This document shows, piece after piece, positions 10,461-20,584 of a DNA stretch of 64,000 nt. Numbering within the stretch: the stretch's first letter is position 1; each line of letters begins with the position of its first letter. A program made the position numbers and the translations under genes. This DNA is from Solibacillus cecembensis (GTDB taxonomy: Bacteria; Bacillota; Bacilli; Bacillales_A; Planococcaceae), in assembly GCF_001439635.1 (NCBI RefSeq), contig NZ_LMBZ01000011.1, positions 62,207 to 126,206 on the forward strand. Reading direction: 5' to 3'. The notes beneath the pieces are model-generated. The model did no database searches. It saw only the letters and a list, made by a program, of their open reading frames with translations, and was not told where the DNA came from.

Positions 10461-10496
10461 AAACCACCATTCCAACAACAGTTGAAATAGTGGTTT
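10461..10496 (-). terminator. Hairpin after the DUF4870 gene
   Basis: AAACCACTATTTCAA and TTGGAATGGTGGTTT form a 15-position stem with a few wobbles around a 6-base loop on the minus strand. The following T tract is short (TTGTAC), so it may end transcription or only stabilise the 3' end. Confidence 0.5.
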
Positions 10497-10512
10497 ATAG
10501 AAACGTTATTTG

Positions 10513-10818
10513 TTAAATCCAACGACCTACAATTGGATAATTCCAGTCCGAATCGGATAACGCTTTGATGATACCGATAACAGGGGCAATCCAGAAAATC
10601 GCTAAGAATACTAATAAGAATGGTAGACCGATTAGTATAAATGACAATACTCCCGCAATCGCAATTAAAATACCAAATATAACTTGGAATAATAATGCTT
10701 GCATCGAAATTCGTTTCACATCTTCTTCCGTACTTATTAAGAAAAATAGAATCGGGACTAAAAAAGGAGCAAAAAATGCGCTTGCATGAATAATTACTTT
10801 TGACCATTTAGATTCCAT
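10513..10818 (-). CDS. DUF4870 domain small membrane protein
   Basis: A 101-aa protein with three to four hydrophobic helices (HASAFFAPFLVPILFFL, ALLFQVIFGILIAIAGVL, FILIGLPFLLVFLAIFW) and charged loops. The N-terminal helix-loop and the later YPIVGRWI ending match the DUF4870 family of Gram-positive membrane proteins. Function is unknown. The gene is monocistronic between the ctsR promoter region and another small membrane gene. The start ATG is followed by ESKWSKVIIHASAF, as expected for a cytosolic N-terminus. Confidence 0.75.
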   Translation of the reverse strand: MESKWSKVIIHASAFFAPFLVPILFFLISTEEDVKRISMQALLFQVIFGILIAIAGVLSFILIGLPFLLVFLAIFWIAPVIGIIKALSDSDWNYPIVGRWI

Positions 10819-10974
10819 TTGTAATCAACCTCACTTTGTTTTTAATTATTTGGAACGGCATTAATAGGGTTCGTTATTTCTCCTACATAGGAGTATTATC
10901 TTATTTACGTGCGAAGTTTTAAAAAGATTCATAAATATTAATGATACCCTTAAATTATTATCTCCTTTTGAACA

Positions 10975-11007
10975 TAAAAAAACTCGACACATTTAAGTCG
11001 AGTTATT
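10975..11007 (-). terminator. Terminator after the 71-aa membrane protein gene
   Basis: AACTCGAC and GTCGAGTT form a perfect stem around a short loop on the minus strand, followed by TTTTTTT. Confidence 0.85.
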
Positions 11008-11022
11008 TTATGTATGACGCCA

Positions 11023-11238
11023 TTATTTTGAATCTCGATCTTCGGGATGATCCCCGTCTTGAGGAAACAAGAAATATGAAATCACTGCCGTTAAAAGAGC
11101 TGCACCAATAACGATGTATATTCGATTTTGGTCTGGAACTTCTTGATAATTATTCACTAACATAATATTCGCGGCAATCGCAACACCAAGAGATAAAGGT
11201 AATACAAATTTTAAACGACTTTTATGAAACTGCATCAT
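11023..11238 (-). CDS. Small two-helix membrane protein, unknown function
   Basis: A 71-aa protein with two hydrophobic stretches (FVLPLSLGVAIAANIML and IYIVIGAALLTAVISYFLF) and an acidic C-terminal tail (PQDGDHPEDRDSK). Translation starts at one of two adjacent ATG codons after AAAGGACG. A proper terminator follows, which supports it as a real gene. No family was recognised. Confidence 0.6.
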   Translation of the reverse strand: MMQFHKSRLKFVLPLSLGVAIAANIMLVNNYQEVPDQNRIYIVIGAALLTAVISYFLFPQDGDHPEDRDSK

Positions 11239-11411
11239 ACAACGTCCTTTGCTTGGAAATATAAGTTATGTTTTCATCCTATATTTTACATTGTTTAAAT
11301 TTAAAATACAAATGTCACTTTTTTCACGACAAATAGTAAAATAATACTGATTATCTTACATAAAAAGCGTATTATGTATATAAGACAGAAAATTATGAAA
11401 CGAGGAAAACA

Positions 11412-12725
11412 ATGGTTAATTGGTTCTCTAAGTCATCTAAAGCTTCAAATCAAACATTTTTTGATTCCGCAAAATATTCTAAGGAAGTTATTTTAGACAT
11501 TTCCAAATACCCTGAATTAAATAAGCAGCTTCAATTATTAAAGTTGACACGTGAAGATTTAGCAGTTCTTAAACAGCTTCAGCCCTATACAAATGACCTC
11601 ATTCCAGTCATGGTTGAACAATTTTATGAAGCCATTAGTTTAAGCGTAGATTTAGTACAAATTATTAAAAATACTACGCAAATCGAGCGTTTAAAAGTGA
11701 CATTACATAAACATTTAAAGGATATTTTTAATTGTCGTATTGATTCTGCTTACATCGAGGAACGAAAGATTATTGCGCATGTCCATGTACGAATCGGCTT
11801 ACAATCCAAATGGTATATCGCCTCATTCCAATCATTGATGACAACATTTATTGATTTTATCCAAACAATCAATATGCCTTCACATGATATGGGACGCGCT
11901 ATCAATGCCTTCTCTAAAGTAATTAACTTTGAGCAACAACTCGTTATTGAAGCGTACGAGCTTGAAGAACAGCGCATCCGAAATGAAGGGGAGCTCATTA
12001 AACAAAAGTTAATTGACCGTATTCAACGTACCGCAACGGAATTAAATAGTATTAGTGATGAAACAAATGCGTCCCTTCAAGAAATTGCAGGACAAACAGA
12101 AGACATCACTGGCGTTACAAAGGAAGGACTAAGTTTAGTCGCAGAAACTGAGGATAAATCCACAATCGGGACTGCCCATCTTGCTACCCAAACCGCTCTG
12201 ATGGCAACTGTATTAGATGGCGTGGATATTTTAGAATCTTCCATGATTAATTTACGTCGTTCATCTCAAAAGATTTCTGAAATTGTTGGCCTTGTTACAG
12301 GAATTGCTGATCAAACGAATTTACTTGCCTTAAATGCCTCGATTGAAGCAGCGAGGGCTGGCGAGCATGGGAAAGGTTTTGCGGTTGTCGCAGATGAAGT
12401 ACGAAAATTGGCGGAAGAAACGAAAAATGCCGTGCAAAATGTTTCGCACCTCATTCATGAAACCGAATCAAATATTGAACAAATGTCAACGTCCGTTACG
12501 AGCGTCGATGAGCAAATAAAAATGAGTGTCAAAACACAAAAGAGTTTATCTGATTCCTTTACATCTATTACCGAGGCAGTGTCAGGAATTAGATCAAAAT
12601 ATGAAGAAACGACAGAAGATATCCAATCCATTTCTACTGTTATAACAGGCTTAACGCAAACCACTACACTCGTATCCACTTCATCAGATTCTTTATTACG
12701 CATTGTGCATGAATTACACGATTAA
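11412..12725 (+). CDS. hemAT: Heme-based aerotactic transducer (globin-coupled chemoreceptor)
   Basis: Senses oxygen through a heme in a globin domain and signals to CheA. The first 180 residues form a protoglobin-type sensor; the segment [15 protein letters not shown] contains the proximal-histidine signature of HemAT. The second half is a cytoplasmic methyl-accepting domain with the conserved hairpin tip ([35 protein letters not shown]). There are no membrane segments, as in the family. It is a single gene with its own terminator, and the other chemoreceptor of the window (44145) is a transmembrane type. Confidence 0.93.
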   Translation: MVNWFSKSSKASNQTFFDSAKYSKEVILDISKYPELNKQLQLLKLTREDLAVLKQLQPYTNDLIPVMVEQFYEAISLSVDLVQIIKNTTQIERLKVTLHKHLKDIFNCRIDSAYIEERKIIAHVHVRIGLQSKWYIASFQSLMTTFIDFIQTINMPSHDMGRAINAFSKVINFEQQLVIEAYELEEQRIRNEGELIKQKLIDRIQRTATELNSISDETNASLQEIAGQTEDITGVTKEGLSLVAETEDKSTIGTAHLATQTALMATVLDGVDILESSMINLRRSSQKISEIVGLVTGIADQTNLLALNASIEAARAGEHGKGFAVVADEVRKLAEETKNAVQNVSHLIHETESNIEQMSTSVTSVDEQIKMSVKTQKSLSDSFTSITEAVSGIRSKYEETTEDIQSISTVITGLTQTTTLVSTSSDSLLRIVHELHD

Positions 12726-12745
12726 AGTAAGTTTTTCAAAATCAA

Positions 12746-12785
12746 AATCCAGCATTTCGTTTTATAACGACATGCTGGATTTTTA
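12746..12785 (+). terminator. Bidirectional terminator between hemAT and the thioesterase gene
   Basis: AAATCCAGCAT and ATGCTGGATTT form an 11-bp stem; T runs follow on the plus strand (TTTTT), and the upstream A-rich flank gives a weaker T run on the minus strand. Confidence 0.85.
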
Positions 12786-12795
12786 CGTCTATCCA

Positions 12796-13284
12796 CTAAC
12801 CTCTTCTATTTTTGGATAATGCGCGTTTCGCTTTTCGATGCTCTTGACGAATCGGGCCTGTATCAAATAAATGTTTTTCAAACTCAGTATTTGGCTCAAC
12901 AGCTGGGATTTCCCTTGGCTTACCTTGTTCATCAATGGCAACCATCGTTACAAATGATTCGGTCGTTAGTTTTTTAGAGCCATTTTTAATATTTCGAGTA
13001 ACAACACGGACATACACTTCCATCGATGTACGTCCAGTGCCAGTTACTATTGCCTCCAACTCAATCATATCCCCCGCATACGCAGCAGAAACAAAATCAA
13101 CCGAGTCAAAAGAAGCCGTCACCACTTCCCCTTGCGCGTGCTTCATCGCTGTAATGGCCGCGATTTCATCGATATAAGCTAATACTTTCCCACCAAAAAT
13201 AGAATTATGATGATTTGTATCGGGTGGTAATACTAATCGTGTTTGAATTGTACGAGAAAAACTCATTGGTAATACAGCATTCAT
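12796..13284 (-). CDS. Hotdog-fold acyl-CoA thioesterase (YkhA-like)
   Basis: Hydrolyses acyl-CoA thioesters in the cytosol. The 162-aa protein has the hotdog signature HHNSIFGGKVLAYIDEIAAI, including the catalytic-type Asp/Glu on the long helix, followed by VTASFDSVDF. This matches the YkhA/BACH group of single-hotdog acyl-CoA hydrolases. The C-terminal tail is basic. It stands alone; the physiological acyl chain cannot be read from the sequence. Confidence 0.88.
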   Translation of the reverse strand: MNAVLPMSFSRTIQTRLVLPPDTNHHNSIFGGKVLAYIDEIAAITAMKHAQGEVVTASFDSVDFVSAAYAGDMIELEAIVTGTGRTSMEVYVRVVTRNIKNGSKKLTTESFVTMVAIDEQGKPREIPAVEPNTEFEKHLFDTGPIRQEHRKAKRALSKNRRG

Positions 13285-13350
13285 TGTAAAACATCCTCCT
13301 ATTCACTTTTCCAGCTTAAGATTTCTCTAGTCAAATCATCCTAAGGGCAT

Positions 13351-14784
13351 TTAAAAATTAAGTTTCATTGTAATGAATTTTAAATCTGTCATTTCTTCCA
13401 CTGCATATTTAATTCCTTCTCTACCATAGCCACTCATTTTTACGCCTCCATATGGCATGTGGTCTACACGGAACGTTGGAATATCATTAATAATAACCGT
13501 ACCCGCCTCCAATAAATCTGCGGCTTTCATAGCATCCGTTAAAACATTTGTATAAATAGCAGCATTTAGTCCTAATTGTGATTCATTGATATATCCAATG
13601 GCTTCATCCAGTGTTTCATAAGGGACAATCGAAACAATCGGTGCAAATGTTTCCTCACATACAATTTTCATATGGGGCTGTACATTCGTCATAACTGTCG
13701 GGGTACATGTACGCGCTGTAAACTCCGCACCTGTTTCGACAACCGCACCCTCATTTTTTGCCTGCTCAATCCACTTTTTAATACGCGCGACTTCATCAGG
13801 ATGGATCATTGCACTTACATCCGTATTTTCGTGAAGTGGATCACCCACGACAAGCTTTTTCGTCTCTTCCACAAATAACTTCGTAAATTCCTCATAAATC
13901 GATTGCTGTACATAAATGCGTTGCAATGAAATACAAACTTGACCAGCAAAACCAAATGCCCCACTCACACAGCGTTTTATTATTTTTTCAAGTGGTGTTG
14001 AAGGTTCTACAATTAGGCCAGCATTTGAACCAAGCTCTAGCGTCATTTTGCGTAAGCCGACCTTTTCTTTCAGTTTTAAGCCGACTGCCCCACTCCCTGT
14101 AAACGTTACCTTTTTTACGAGAGGGTGGGTCACTAAACAATCACTTAATTCACTTCCGCTTCCTGTAACGATTTGTAACGCACCATCTGGTAATCCGGCT
14201 TCATTAAAAATTTCAGCCATAACAAGCGCACTTAATGGCGTTTGTGTAGCAGGTTTTAACACGACTGTATTGCCCACTGCAAAAGCAGGACCTAATTTAT
14301 GTGCGACCAAGTTAAATGGGAAATTAAATGGCGTAATTGCTGTAACGACACCTAGAGGAATACGCTTTGTATACCCCATTCGATCCGTCGCACCTGGAGC
14401 TGCATCCATTGGTATCGTCTCCCCAGTTAATTGCTTCGCGGCTTCAGCAGCAAACTGATAAGTAGCAATTGTTCGTTCAACTTCCGCTAAACCTGTTGCA
14501 ATTGGTTTGGCAGCTTCCATTGCTAAAATTTCAGCCAGCTCTTGTTTTCGTTCACGCATAATTGCAACAACTTTATATAAAATTTCAGCACGCTCATAGG
14601 CTGGGATTTTTTTAAATGACTGAAATACATCATGGGCACCTTCAATTGCACGCGCTACATCTGCTGGCGTCGCTTTTGCCACTTTTGCAATGATTTCTCC
14701 TGTATAAGGCGCATTTAAATGGTAGTATTCTTTTGTATGTTCCCAAGCACCATTAATCCATAATTTCGTTTCTTTCAATTTCAT
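13351..14784 (-). CDS. NAD(P)-dependent aldehyde dehydrogenase
   Basis: Oxidises an aldehyde to an acid; the substrate is undetermined. At 477 aa it has the standard length of the family. Motifs: PFNFP near residue 155, the nucleotide-binding VTFTGSGAVG, the catalytic glutamate in LELGSNAG and the nucleophilic cysteine in AGQVCISLQR. The LELGSNA variant (Ser instead of the usual second Gly) places it with phosphonoacetaldehyde, lactaldehyde or sulfoacetaldehyde-type enzymes rather than classical acetaldehyde dehydrogenases; this is an inference. No linked pathway gene is adjacent. Confidence 0.88.
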   Translation of the reverse strand: MKLKETKLWINGAWEHTKEYYHLNAPYTGEIIAKVAKATPADVARAIEGAHDVFQSFKKIPAYERAEILYKVVAIMRERKQELAEILAMEAAKPIATGLAEVERTIATYQFAAEAAKQLTGETIPMDAAPGATDRMGYTKRIPLGVVTAITPFNFPFNLVAHKLGPAFAVGNTVVLKPATQTPLSALVMAEIFNEAGLPDGALQIVTGSGSELSDCLVTHPLVKKVTFTGSGAVGLKLKEKVGLRKMTLELGSNAGLIVEPSTPLEKIIKRCVSGAFGFAGQVCISLQRIYVQQSIYEEFTKLFVEETKKLVVGDPLHENTDVSAMIHPDEVARIKKWIEQAKNEGAVVETGAEFTARTCTPTVMTNVQPHMKIVCEETFAPIVSIVPYETLDEAIGYINESQLGLNAAIYTNVLTDAMKAADLLEAGTVIINDIPTFRVDHMPYGGVKMSGYGREGIKYAVEEMTDLKFITMKLNF

Positions 14785-14972
14785 CGCTCCTTTATTGCTT
14801 CTATTTCTTTAACTTTAAGTTTGTAACTAAAATATGTTTCATCTTTTATCAGTAAAATTGTTCCACGTGAAAATAGAATTAACAAATTTGGAATGTTTCA
14901 TTTTGCATTGCCTCATGTTCCTAAAAGTTATTATACGCTTAATTGATTGAAGTTAATGGTTTTCTTAACATC

Positions 14973-15013
14973 AAAAAAGCACGAAAAAGTTGAAGTTGCT
15001 ACTTTTCCGTGCT
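14973..15013 (-). terminator. Terminator after the DUF779 gene
   Basis: AGCACGGAAAAGT and ACTTTTTCGTGCT form a 13-position stem on the minus strand, followed by TTTTTTG. Confidence 0.88.
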
Positions 15014-15018
15014 CACTA

Positions 15019-15375
15019 TTAACTTTTTAGTTGTTCGAGTTCCGCCTCATTAAATGCTCTGGAGCGTGATAAGAAGCGTTTCCCTTCGACTCCTTCAAGG
15101 GAAAACATGCCCCCACGCCCATCCACAACATCAATAATAATTTGCGTATGTTTCCAATAATCATATTGATTTTTGTGCATATAAAATGGACTCTCACCAA
15201 TATAACCTAATAAAACATCCTGATTGCCGACGATTAAATCACCATCTGGATAACACATTGGCGAGGAACCGTCACAGCAACCACCTGATTGATGGAACAT
15301 AACTTGACCGTGACGTACTTTCAACTTGTCGATTAACGCCAATGCTGCATCGGTTGCCACAACACGTTCAACCAA
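15019..15375 (-). CDS. DUF779 family protein, aldehyde dehydrogenase partner
   Basis: A 118-aa protein with the DUF779 signature FHQSGGCCDGSSPMCYPDGD (several conserved Cys, possibly metal-binding) and YWKHTQIIIDV. In many bacteria this family is encoded next to the acetaldehyde/aldehyde dehydrogenase exaC/acoD, as here: it follows the dehydrogenase gene by 16 bases and shares its terminator. Its exact role is unknown; an accessory or maturation role for the dehydrogenase is an inference from context. Confidence 0.9.
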   Translation of the reverse strand: MVERVVATDAALALIDKLKVRHGQVMFHQSGGCCDGSSPMCYPDGDLIVGNQDVLLGYIGESPFYMHKNQYDYWKHTQIIIDVVDGRGGMFSLEGVEGKRFLSRSRAFNEAELEQLKS

Positions 15376-15391
15376 TTTTGACCCTCCTCTC

Positions 15392-16936
15392 TTAGAAGAA
15401 GCCTAAGCGGTTTTCATCATAGCTTACAAGTAAGTTTTTCGTTTGTTGGTAGTGATTAAGCATCATTTTGTGATTTTCACGTCCGACACCTGACATTTTA
15501 TAACCGCCAAACGCTGCATGTGCAGGATATGCATGATAACAGTTTGTCCATACACGTCCAGCTTGAATTCCGCGACCGAAGCGATACGCTGTATTCATAT
15601 CGCGCGTCCACACACCTGAGCCTAAGCCGTATAATGTATCATTCGCAATTTCTAACGCTTCTTCCTTCGTTTTAAATGTCGTTACTGCTACAACAGGTCC
15701 GAAAATTTCCTCTTGGAAAATGCGCATTTTATTATGACCTTTAAATACAGTTGGTTTAATATAGTAACCTTCTGCATAGTCACCATCAAGCTCATTTCTT
15801 TCACCGCCGATTAAACACTCAGCGCCTTCTTCTTTACCAATTTGTAAATAAGATAGAATTTTTTCCATTTGCTCAGATGAAGCTTGCGCACCCATCATTG
15901 TGTTTGGATCTAGCGGGTTCCCTGTTTGAATCGCTTCAACACGCTTTAAAACGCGCTCCATAAATTTCTCATAAATCGACTCTTGAATAAGCGCACGAGA
16001 TGGGCATGTACATACTTCTCCCTGATTAAGCGCAAATAATACAAAGCCTTCTACTGCCTTATCTAAAAATGCATCGTCTGCATCCATAATATCTTCAAAG
16101 AATATATTTGGTGACTTCCCACCAAGCTCTAGCGTCACAGGAATTAAATTTTGTGATGCGTATTGCATAATTAAGCGTCCCGTCGTCGTTTCACCTGTAA
16201 AGGCAATTTTACCGATACGCGGGCTTGATGCTAACGGCTTTCCTGCTTCTAAGCCAAAACCATTCACAATATTTAATACACCTGGAGGTAATAAATCTCC
16301 AATTAATTCAGCTAATACTAAAATAGAAGCCGGTGTTTGCTCAGCTGGCTTAAGAACAACACAGTTCCCAGCAGCAAGGGCCGGTGCTAGTTTCCATACC
16401 GCCATTAACAACGGGAAGTTCCAAGGAATGATTTGACCGACTACACCAATTGGTTCATGGAAATGATACGCAACTGTATTTTCATCGATTTGGCTAAGTG
16501 AACCATCTTGTGCTCTTAATGCTCCAGCAAAATAACGGAAATGATCAACCGCAAGTGGTAAATCCGCATTTAATGTTTCACGCACTGCTTTACCATTGTC
16601 CCACGTTTCTGCAACAGCTAACATTTCTAAATTTTGTTCGATTCGATCCGCAATTTTAAGTAAAATATTGCTTCGCTCCGTAGCTGATGTTGCGCCCCAA
16701 GCGTCCTTAGCTGCATGAGCGGCATCTAATGCTAATTCAATATCCGCTTCTGTTGAACGTGCAATTTTTGTGAATACTTTACCTGTTACTGGTGTAATAT
16801 TGTCAAAATACTCCCCATTTGTTGGTGCTACCCACTCACCATTAATAAAGTTGTCATAACTTTCCTTAAAATGTACAAGCGCACCTTCCGTATTTGGATT
16901 TGCATAAACGTTTGAAATTACATTAACCTCTGTCAT
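15392..16936 (-). CDS. Aldehyde dehydrogenase (acetaldehyde type, ExaC/AcoD-like)
   Basis: Oxidises acetaldehyde or a similar short aldehyde with NAD. Motifs: [41 protein letters not shown] and the catalytic cysteine in [11 protein letters not shown], where the CTCPSR context is typical of the ExaC/AldA group. The start is set at the ATG 16934-16936, eight bases after GGGGAG, giving 514 aa; an upstream in-frame start adds 23 residues without similarity. The DUF779 partner is directly downstream. Confidence 0.92.
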   Translation of the reverse strand: MTEVNVISNVYANPNTEGALVHFKESYDNFINGEWVAPTNGEYFDNITPVTGKVFTKIARSTEADIELALDAAHAAKDAWGATSATERSNILLKIADRIEQNLEMLAVAETWDNGKAVRETLNADLPLAVDHFRYFAGALRAQDGSLSQIDENTVAYHFHEPIGVVGQIIPWNFPLLMAVWKLAPALAAGNCVVLKPAEQTPASILVLAELIGDLLPPGVLNIVNGFGLEAGKPLASSPRIGKIAFTGETTTGRLIMQYASQNLIPVTLELGGKSPNIFFEDIMDADDAFLDKAVEGFVLFALNQGEVCTCPSRALIQESIYEKFMERVLKRVEAIQTGNPLDPNTMMGAQASSEQMEKILSYLQIGKEEGAECLIGGERNELDGDYAEGYYIKPTVFKGHNKMRIFQEEIFGPVVAVTTFKTKEEALEIANDTLYGLGSGVWTRDMNTAYRFGRGIQAGRVWTNCYHAYPAHAAFGGYKMSGVGRENHKMMLNHYQQTKNLLVSYDENRLGFF

Positions 16937-17377
16937 TGAAAATTCTCCCCTTTGCAATAATATTTTGAGCAATACCTTCTGAATTATATAGAGACCGTCA
17001 TTCACTTAAAAAAGCAAACTCTATAAAAAAGATATCTTCAATTACTATATTGTCAGAAAACTAGGAAGATTTCAATTTTAAACTTCGCTTTTTCGAAAAA
17101 TGTTTTTTCTCATCTTTTATTACATCGTTTATCTTCATTGAGCAGGAAATCCCTAACTCAATAAGTAGTGAGGGAAATGCAATATTCATCCTCTTTAATC
17201 GATGTTCAAACACGTTATGAACGCCGAAACTCTTACTAACATCCTTAATTAATTTCATTCAAAATTTGGACAAAAATTAGCCAAGGCAAAATTGATTCAC
17301 TCACACAAAACACAAACGAGGCGAATTTATGCGGCATGTATTGTATACTGAATGTATTCTAATAGTAGGTGAAAATT
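16937..17377. other. Intergenic stretch without a supported gene
   Basis: This gap between two divergent genes holds a TATAAT-like hexamer upstream of the aldehyde dehydrogenase without a good -35. A 65-codon open frame on the minus strand (17061-17258) has no SD and no recognisable product. Nothing else was found. Confidence 0.5.
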
Positions 17378-18082
17378 ATGCGAATCAATAAATTTTTAGC
17401 AGAAACCGGCATCGTGTCACGTCGCGGTGCAGATAAGTGGATTGAAGAAGGACGTATTACAATTAATGGCAAACTTGCAACAATCGGCAGTCAAATTGAA
17501 GACGGCGATGATGTTCGCGTAGACGGGAAACCGGTCAAAAAAGAGGAGCAACTCGTTTATATTGTGCTGAACAAACCTGTTGGCATAACAAGTACAACGG
17601 AAAAGCATATCCAAGGGAATGTTGTCGATTTTGTGAATCACCCACTGCGCGTTTTTCATATCGGTCGCTTGGACAAAGATTCAGAGGGGTTATTATTACT
17701 TACAAATGATGGGGATGTTGTCAACGAGGTTCTTCGTGCAGAAAACCATCATGAAAAAGAATATGTTGTCCAAGTGGATCAGCCTATTACTGAAGACTTC
17801 CTTTATGAAATGAGTGCTGGTGTTGAAATTTTAGATACAAAAACTTTGCCCTGTCGTGTAGAAAAAGTCTCATCACATGTATTCAAAATTATTTTAGAGC
17901 AAGGGTTAAACCGTCAAATTCGCCGTATGTGTTCTGCACTTGGCTATTCTGTAAGACGACTGCAACGTATACGCATCATGAATATTCAAATAGGTAATTT
18001 AAAAGTTGGACAATGGCGTGATTTAACGGATAAAGAAAGAGAAGAACTATTTACATTGCTAAACTATACACCAAGACAATAA
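17378..18082 (+). CDS. rluF: 23S rRNA pseudouridine synthase, RluF/RsuA family
   Basis: Converts a uridine of rRNA to pseudouridine. An N-terminal S4 RNA-binding domain (RINKFLAETGIVSRRGADKWIEEGRITING) precedes the catalytic domain with HIGRLDKDSEGLLLLTNDG, in which the Asp after RL is the nucleophile; QGLNRQIRRMC is also conserved. The sequence resembles RluF (U2604) most, but assignment of the target site is inferred. The start is the ATG at 17378, six bases after AGGTG, giving 234 aa; a GTG at 17369 overlaps the SD. Confidence 0.9.
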   Translation: MRINKFLAETGIVSRRGADKWIEEGRITINGKLATIGSQIEDGDDVRVDGKPVKKEEQLVYIVLNKPVGITSTTEKHIQGNVVDFVNHPLRVFHIGRLDKDSEGLLLLTNDGDVVNEVLRAENHHEKEYVVQVDQPITEDFLYEMSAGVEILDTKTLPCRVEKVSSHVFKIILEQGLNRQIRRMCSALGYSVRRLQRIRIMNIQIGNLKVGQWRDLTDKEREELFTLLNYTPRQ

Positions 18083-18097
18083 GTGATTTTGAATATT

Positions 18098-18137
18098 AAA
18101 AAGCCAAAACGCGATTCATCCACGTTTTGGCTTTTTA
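18098..18137 (+). terminator. Bidirectional terminator between rluF and livF
   Basis: AAAAAGCCAAAACG and CGTTTTGGCTTTTT pair over about 14 bp. T runs occur on both strands, so it can serve both convergent genes. Confidence 0.88.
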
Positions 18138-18155
18138 CTTTAGTATAACCCTATT

Positions 18156-18863
18156 TTATAAACCACCTAAATAAGCTGCTCTCACTTCATCACTTTCCTG
18201 TAGCTCTTTTGCTGTTCCTGAAAGAACAATTTTCCCTGTTTCCAATACGTAGGCACGGTGTGCAACCGATAATGCCATATTCGCATTTTGCTCGACAAGT
18301 AACACGGTCGTCCCTTCCTTGTTCACCATCTCAATAATATTAAAAATATTTTTCACCATAAGTGGTGCCAGACCCATTGACGGCTCATCCATAATGATTA
18401 ACTTTGGCTTGGCCATCAGTGCGCGTCCCATCGCTACCATTTGCTGCTCACCACCAGATAATGTCCCGGATAGCTGCTTACGACGCTCCAGTAAACGAGG
18501 GAATAACTCGTAAACATGCGCCATATCTTTTTTAATGCCGTCACGATCATTTCGTAAATAAGCTCCAAGCTCCAAGTTTTCCTCTACTGTCATATTCGCA
18601 AATACGCGACGACCTTCTGGCACATGCGAAATTCCTGCTTTCACAATAGATTGTGCTGCCTTACCATCAATCGCTGAACCTAAATATTCAATCGACCCGC
18701 GCTTTGGCTTTAATAATCCAGAAATCGTTTTGAGTAATGTACTTTTCCCCGCACCATTCGCACCAATTAACGTGACAATTTCACCTTCATTTACTTCGAG
18801 GGAGATTCCTTTTAACGCTTGAATATTGCCATAATACACATCGATGTCATTCACTTTTAGCAT
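18156..18863 (-). CDS. livF: Branched-chain amino acid ABC transporter ATPase LivF
   Basis: One of two ATPases powering the branched-chain amino acid importer. Walker A GANGAGKST, signature LSGGEQQM and Walker B LIIMDEPSMGL are intact, with the LivF-type VEQNANMAL and the C-terminal YLGGL ending. The start is the ATG at 18861-18863, giving 235 aa that begin MLKVNDIDVYYGN; a longer frame would run into livG. It is the last gene of livJ-H-M-G-F. Confidence 0.95.
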   Translation of the reverse strand: MLKVNDIDVYYGNIQALKGISLEVNEGEIVTLIGANGAGKSTLLKTISGLLKPKRGSIEYLGSAIDGKAAQSIVKAGISHVPEGRRVFANMTVEENLELGAYLRNDRDGIKKDMAHVYELFPRLLERRKQLSGTLSGGEQQMVAMGRALMAKPKLIIMDEPSMGLAPLMVKNIFNIIEMVNKEGTTVLLVEQNANMALSVAHRAYVLETGKIVLSGTAKELQESDEVRAAYLGGL

Positions 18864-18864
18864 G

Positions 18865-19638
18865 TTATTCTGTAACCTCCTCACCAAGATAAGCTTCAAT
18901 TACCTTTGGATTTGAACGAATTTCAGCTGGTGTTCCATCCGCAATTAATTGCCCATGGTCTAACACATAAATCCGCTCACAAATCCCCATTACTAAGTTC
19001 ATATCATGTTCAATCAGTAAAATTGTTAAGTTAAATTCCTTACGCACAAAGGAAATGAGTTCCATTAAATCATGCGTTTCTTGGGGGTTCATCCCTGCTG
19101 CTGGCTCATCTAGTAACAGCAGTTTTGGTCCTGCTGCAAGCGCACGGGCAATTTCTAAACGGCGCTGCATCCCGTACGGTAAGTTTTTAGCAAGCTCGTC
19201 ACGGAAACCTTCTAGACCAAATATTTTTAAAAAAGCTAATGATTCCTCTTCCATTTTAACCTCACCTGAAAAATGGCTTGGCAGGCGAAAAATACTTGAT
19301 AACACATTATGCTTTGCGAGTCCGTGGTTCGCTACTTTTACGTTATCTAACACGGATAACTCTTTAAACAGACGAATATTTTGGAATGTCCGGCTAATCC
19401 CTTGTCTTGTTACTTTATAAGGGTCTAATCCACCAATCGATTTCCCGTCAAAAAGCACTTTTCCTTCTGTCGGGGCATAAACACCTGTCAGCATGTTGAA
19501 TGTTGTCGTTTTCCCAGCACCGTTCGGACCAATCAAACCAATTAGCTCTCCTTGATTCATTTGCAAATTGACATTTTGTACAGCCTTTAATCCACCAAAT
19601 TGAATGCCTAAGTTTTCTACTTTAAGAAGTGCGCTCAT
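18865..19638 (-). CDS. livG: Branched-chain amino acid ABC transporter ATPase LivG
   Basis: Second ATPase of the importer. Walker A GPNGAGKTT, signature motif (here YGMQRRLEIARALA, the LivG variant) and Walker B LLLLDEPAAGMNP are visible, followed by LIEHDMNLVM and the C-terminal AYLGEE extension typical of LivG. The 257-aa gene overlaps the livM stop by four bases and ends one base before the livF start. Confidence 0.96.
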   Translation of the reverse strand: MSALLKVENLGIQFGGLKAVQNVNLQMNQGELIGLIGPNGAGKTTTFNMLTGVYAPTEGKVLFDGKSIGGLDPYKVTRQGISRTFQNIRLFKELSVLDNVKVANHGLAKHNVLSSIFRLPSHFSGEVKMEEESLAFLKIFGLEGFRDELAKNLPYGMQRRLEIARALAAGPKLLLLDEPAAGMNPQETHDLMELISFVRKEFNLTILLIEHDMNLVMGICERIYVLDHGQLIADGTPAEIRSNPKVIEAYLGEEVTE

Positions 19639-20573
19639 ATACGTGTTCCTCCTTTTTTACCAAACTTAAAGAGGTCCGTAATTTCTTTCGTTCCCATTAA
19701 TCCTTTTGGACGGTAAAGCATAACTAAAATTAAAACTAATGAATAAATAATCATGCGCGTCTCTGGGAACCCTTGTAAGTAAGTCGAAATGGCTGTTAAG
19801 AAAATCGCTGCAATGACTGAACCGGATAAACTACCTAACCCACCTAATACGACGAAAATTAAAATATCAAATGATTTTAAGAAACCAAAAGCAGTTGGCT
19901 GAATAATGTAGAAGTTATGTGCATAAATAGCACCTGCAACGCCTGCAAAGAAAGAACCAATCGCAAAGGCAATGACTTTATAGTATGTTGTGTTAATCCC
20001 CATGGCATCAGCCGCGATTTCATCTTCACGTACCGCTATACAAGCGCGTCCATGACGGGATTTCGTAAAGTTGGAAATGACTAATATCGTAATAAATACA
20101 CCAAAGAATGCATACGTCCAAGTCGATTGATGCGTCACTTGCATTCCAGCTGCTCCACCGACATAATCAATATTTAAAAAGACAATACGAATAATTTCAG
20201 CAAATCCTAACGTCGCAATTGCTAAATAGTCCCCTTTTAAACGTAAGGACGGGATCCCGACTAAAAGACCCGCAAGCGCTGCAACAACAGCACCTATTAA
20301 AATAGCTGTCACGAACGGCATCCCTAATTTCATTGTACATATTGCAGAAATATAAGCACCGACAGCTAAGAACCCTGCATGACCAATTGAGAACTGGCCT
20401 GTTATTCCAATTACAACATGTAAACTAACAGCTAACATAATATTAATACACATCGTAATTAACATGTTTTGGCTAGCATAACTCACCATATTACCGCTAA
20501 TTAAAAATTGAACGACTGCATAGATTACTAGCGCTAGTGCGAGATAACTCCAAAAAACTTTTGATTTTTTCAT
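19635..20573 (-). CDS. livM: Branched-chain amino acid ABC transporter permease LivM
   Basis: Membrane permease subunit with about eight to nine helices in 312 aa. Family motifs include GQFSIGHAGFLAVGAYISA and the ATPase-coupling loop GRACIAVREDEIAADAMGIN. The C-terminal YRPKGLMG is conserved. It lies 11 bases after livH and overlaps livG. Confidence 0.95.
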   Translation of the reverse strand: MKKSKVFWSYLALALVIYAVVQFLISGNMVSYASQNMLITMCINIMLAVSLHVVIGITGQFSIGHAGFLAVGAYISAICTMKLGMPFVTAILIGAVVAALAGLLVGIPSLRLKGDYLAIATLGFAEIIRIVFLNIDYVGGAAGMQVTHQSTWTYAFFGVFITILVISNFTKSRHGRACIAVREDEIAADAMGINTTYYKVIAFAIGSFFAGVAGAIYAHNFYIIQPTAFGFLKSFDILIFVVLGGLGSLSGSVIAAIFLTAISTYLQGFPETRMIIYSLVLILVMLYRPKGLMGTKEITDLFKFGKKGGTRI

Positions 20574-20584
20574 ACGCTATCCAC

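Noticed and set aside
17061..17258. 65-codon open frame between the aldehyde dehydrogenase and rluF
   Set aside because: No SD, no recognisable motif and no terminator; treated as chance.
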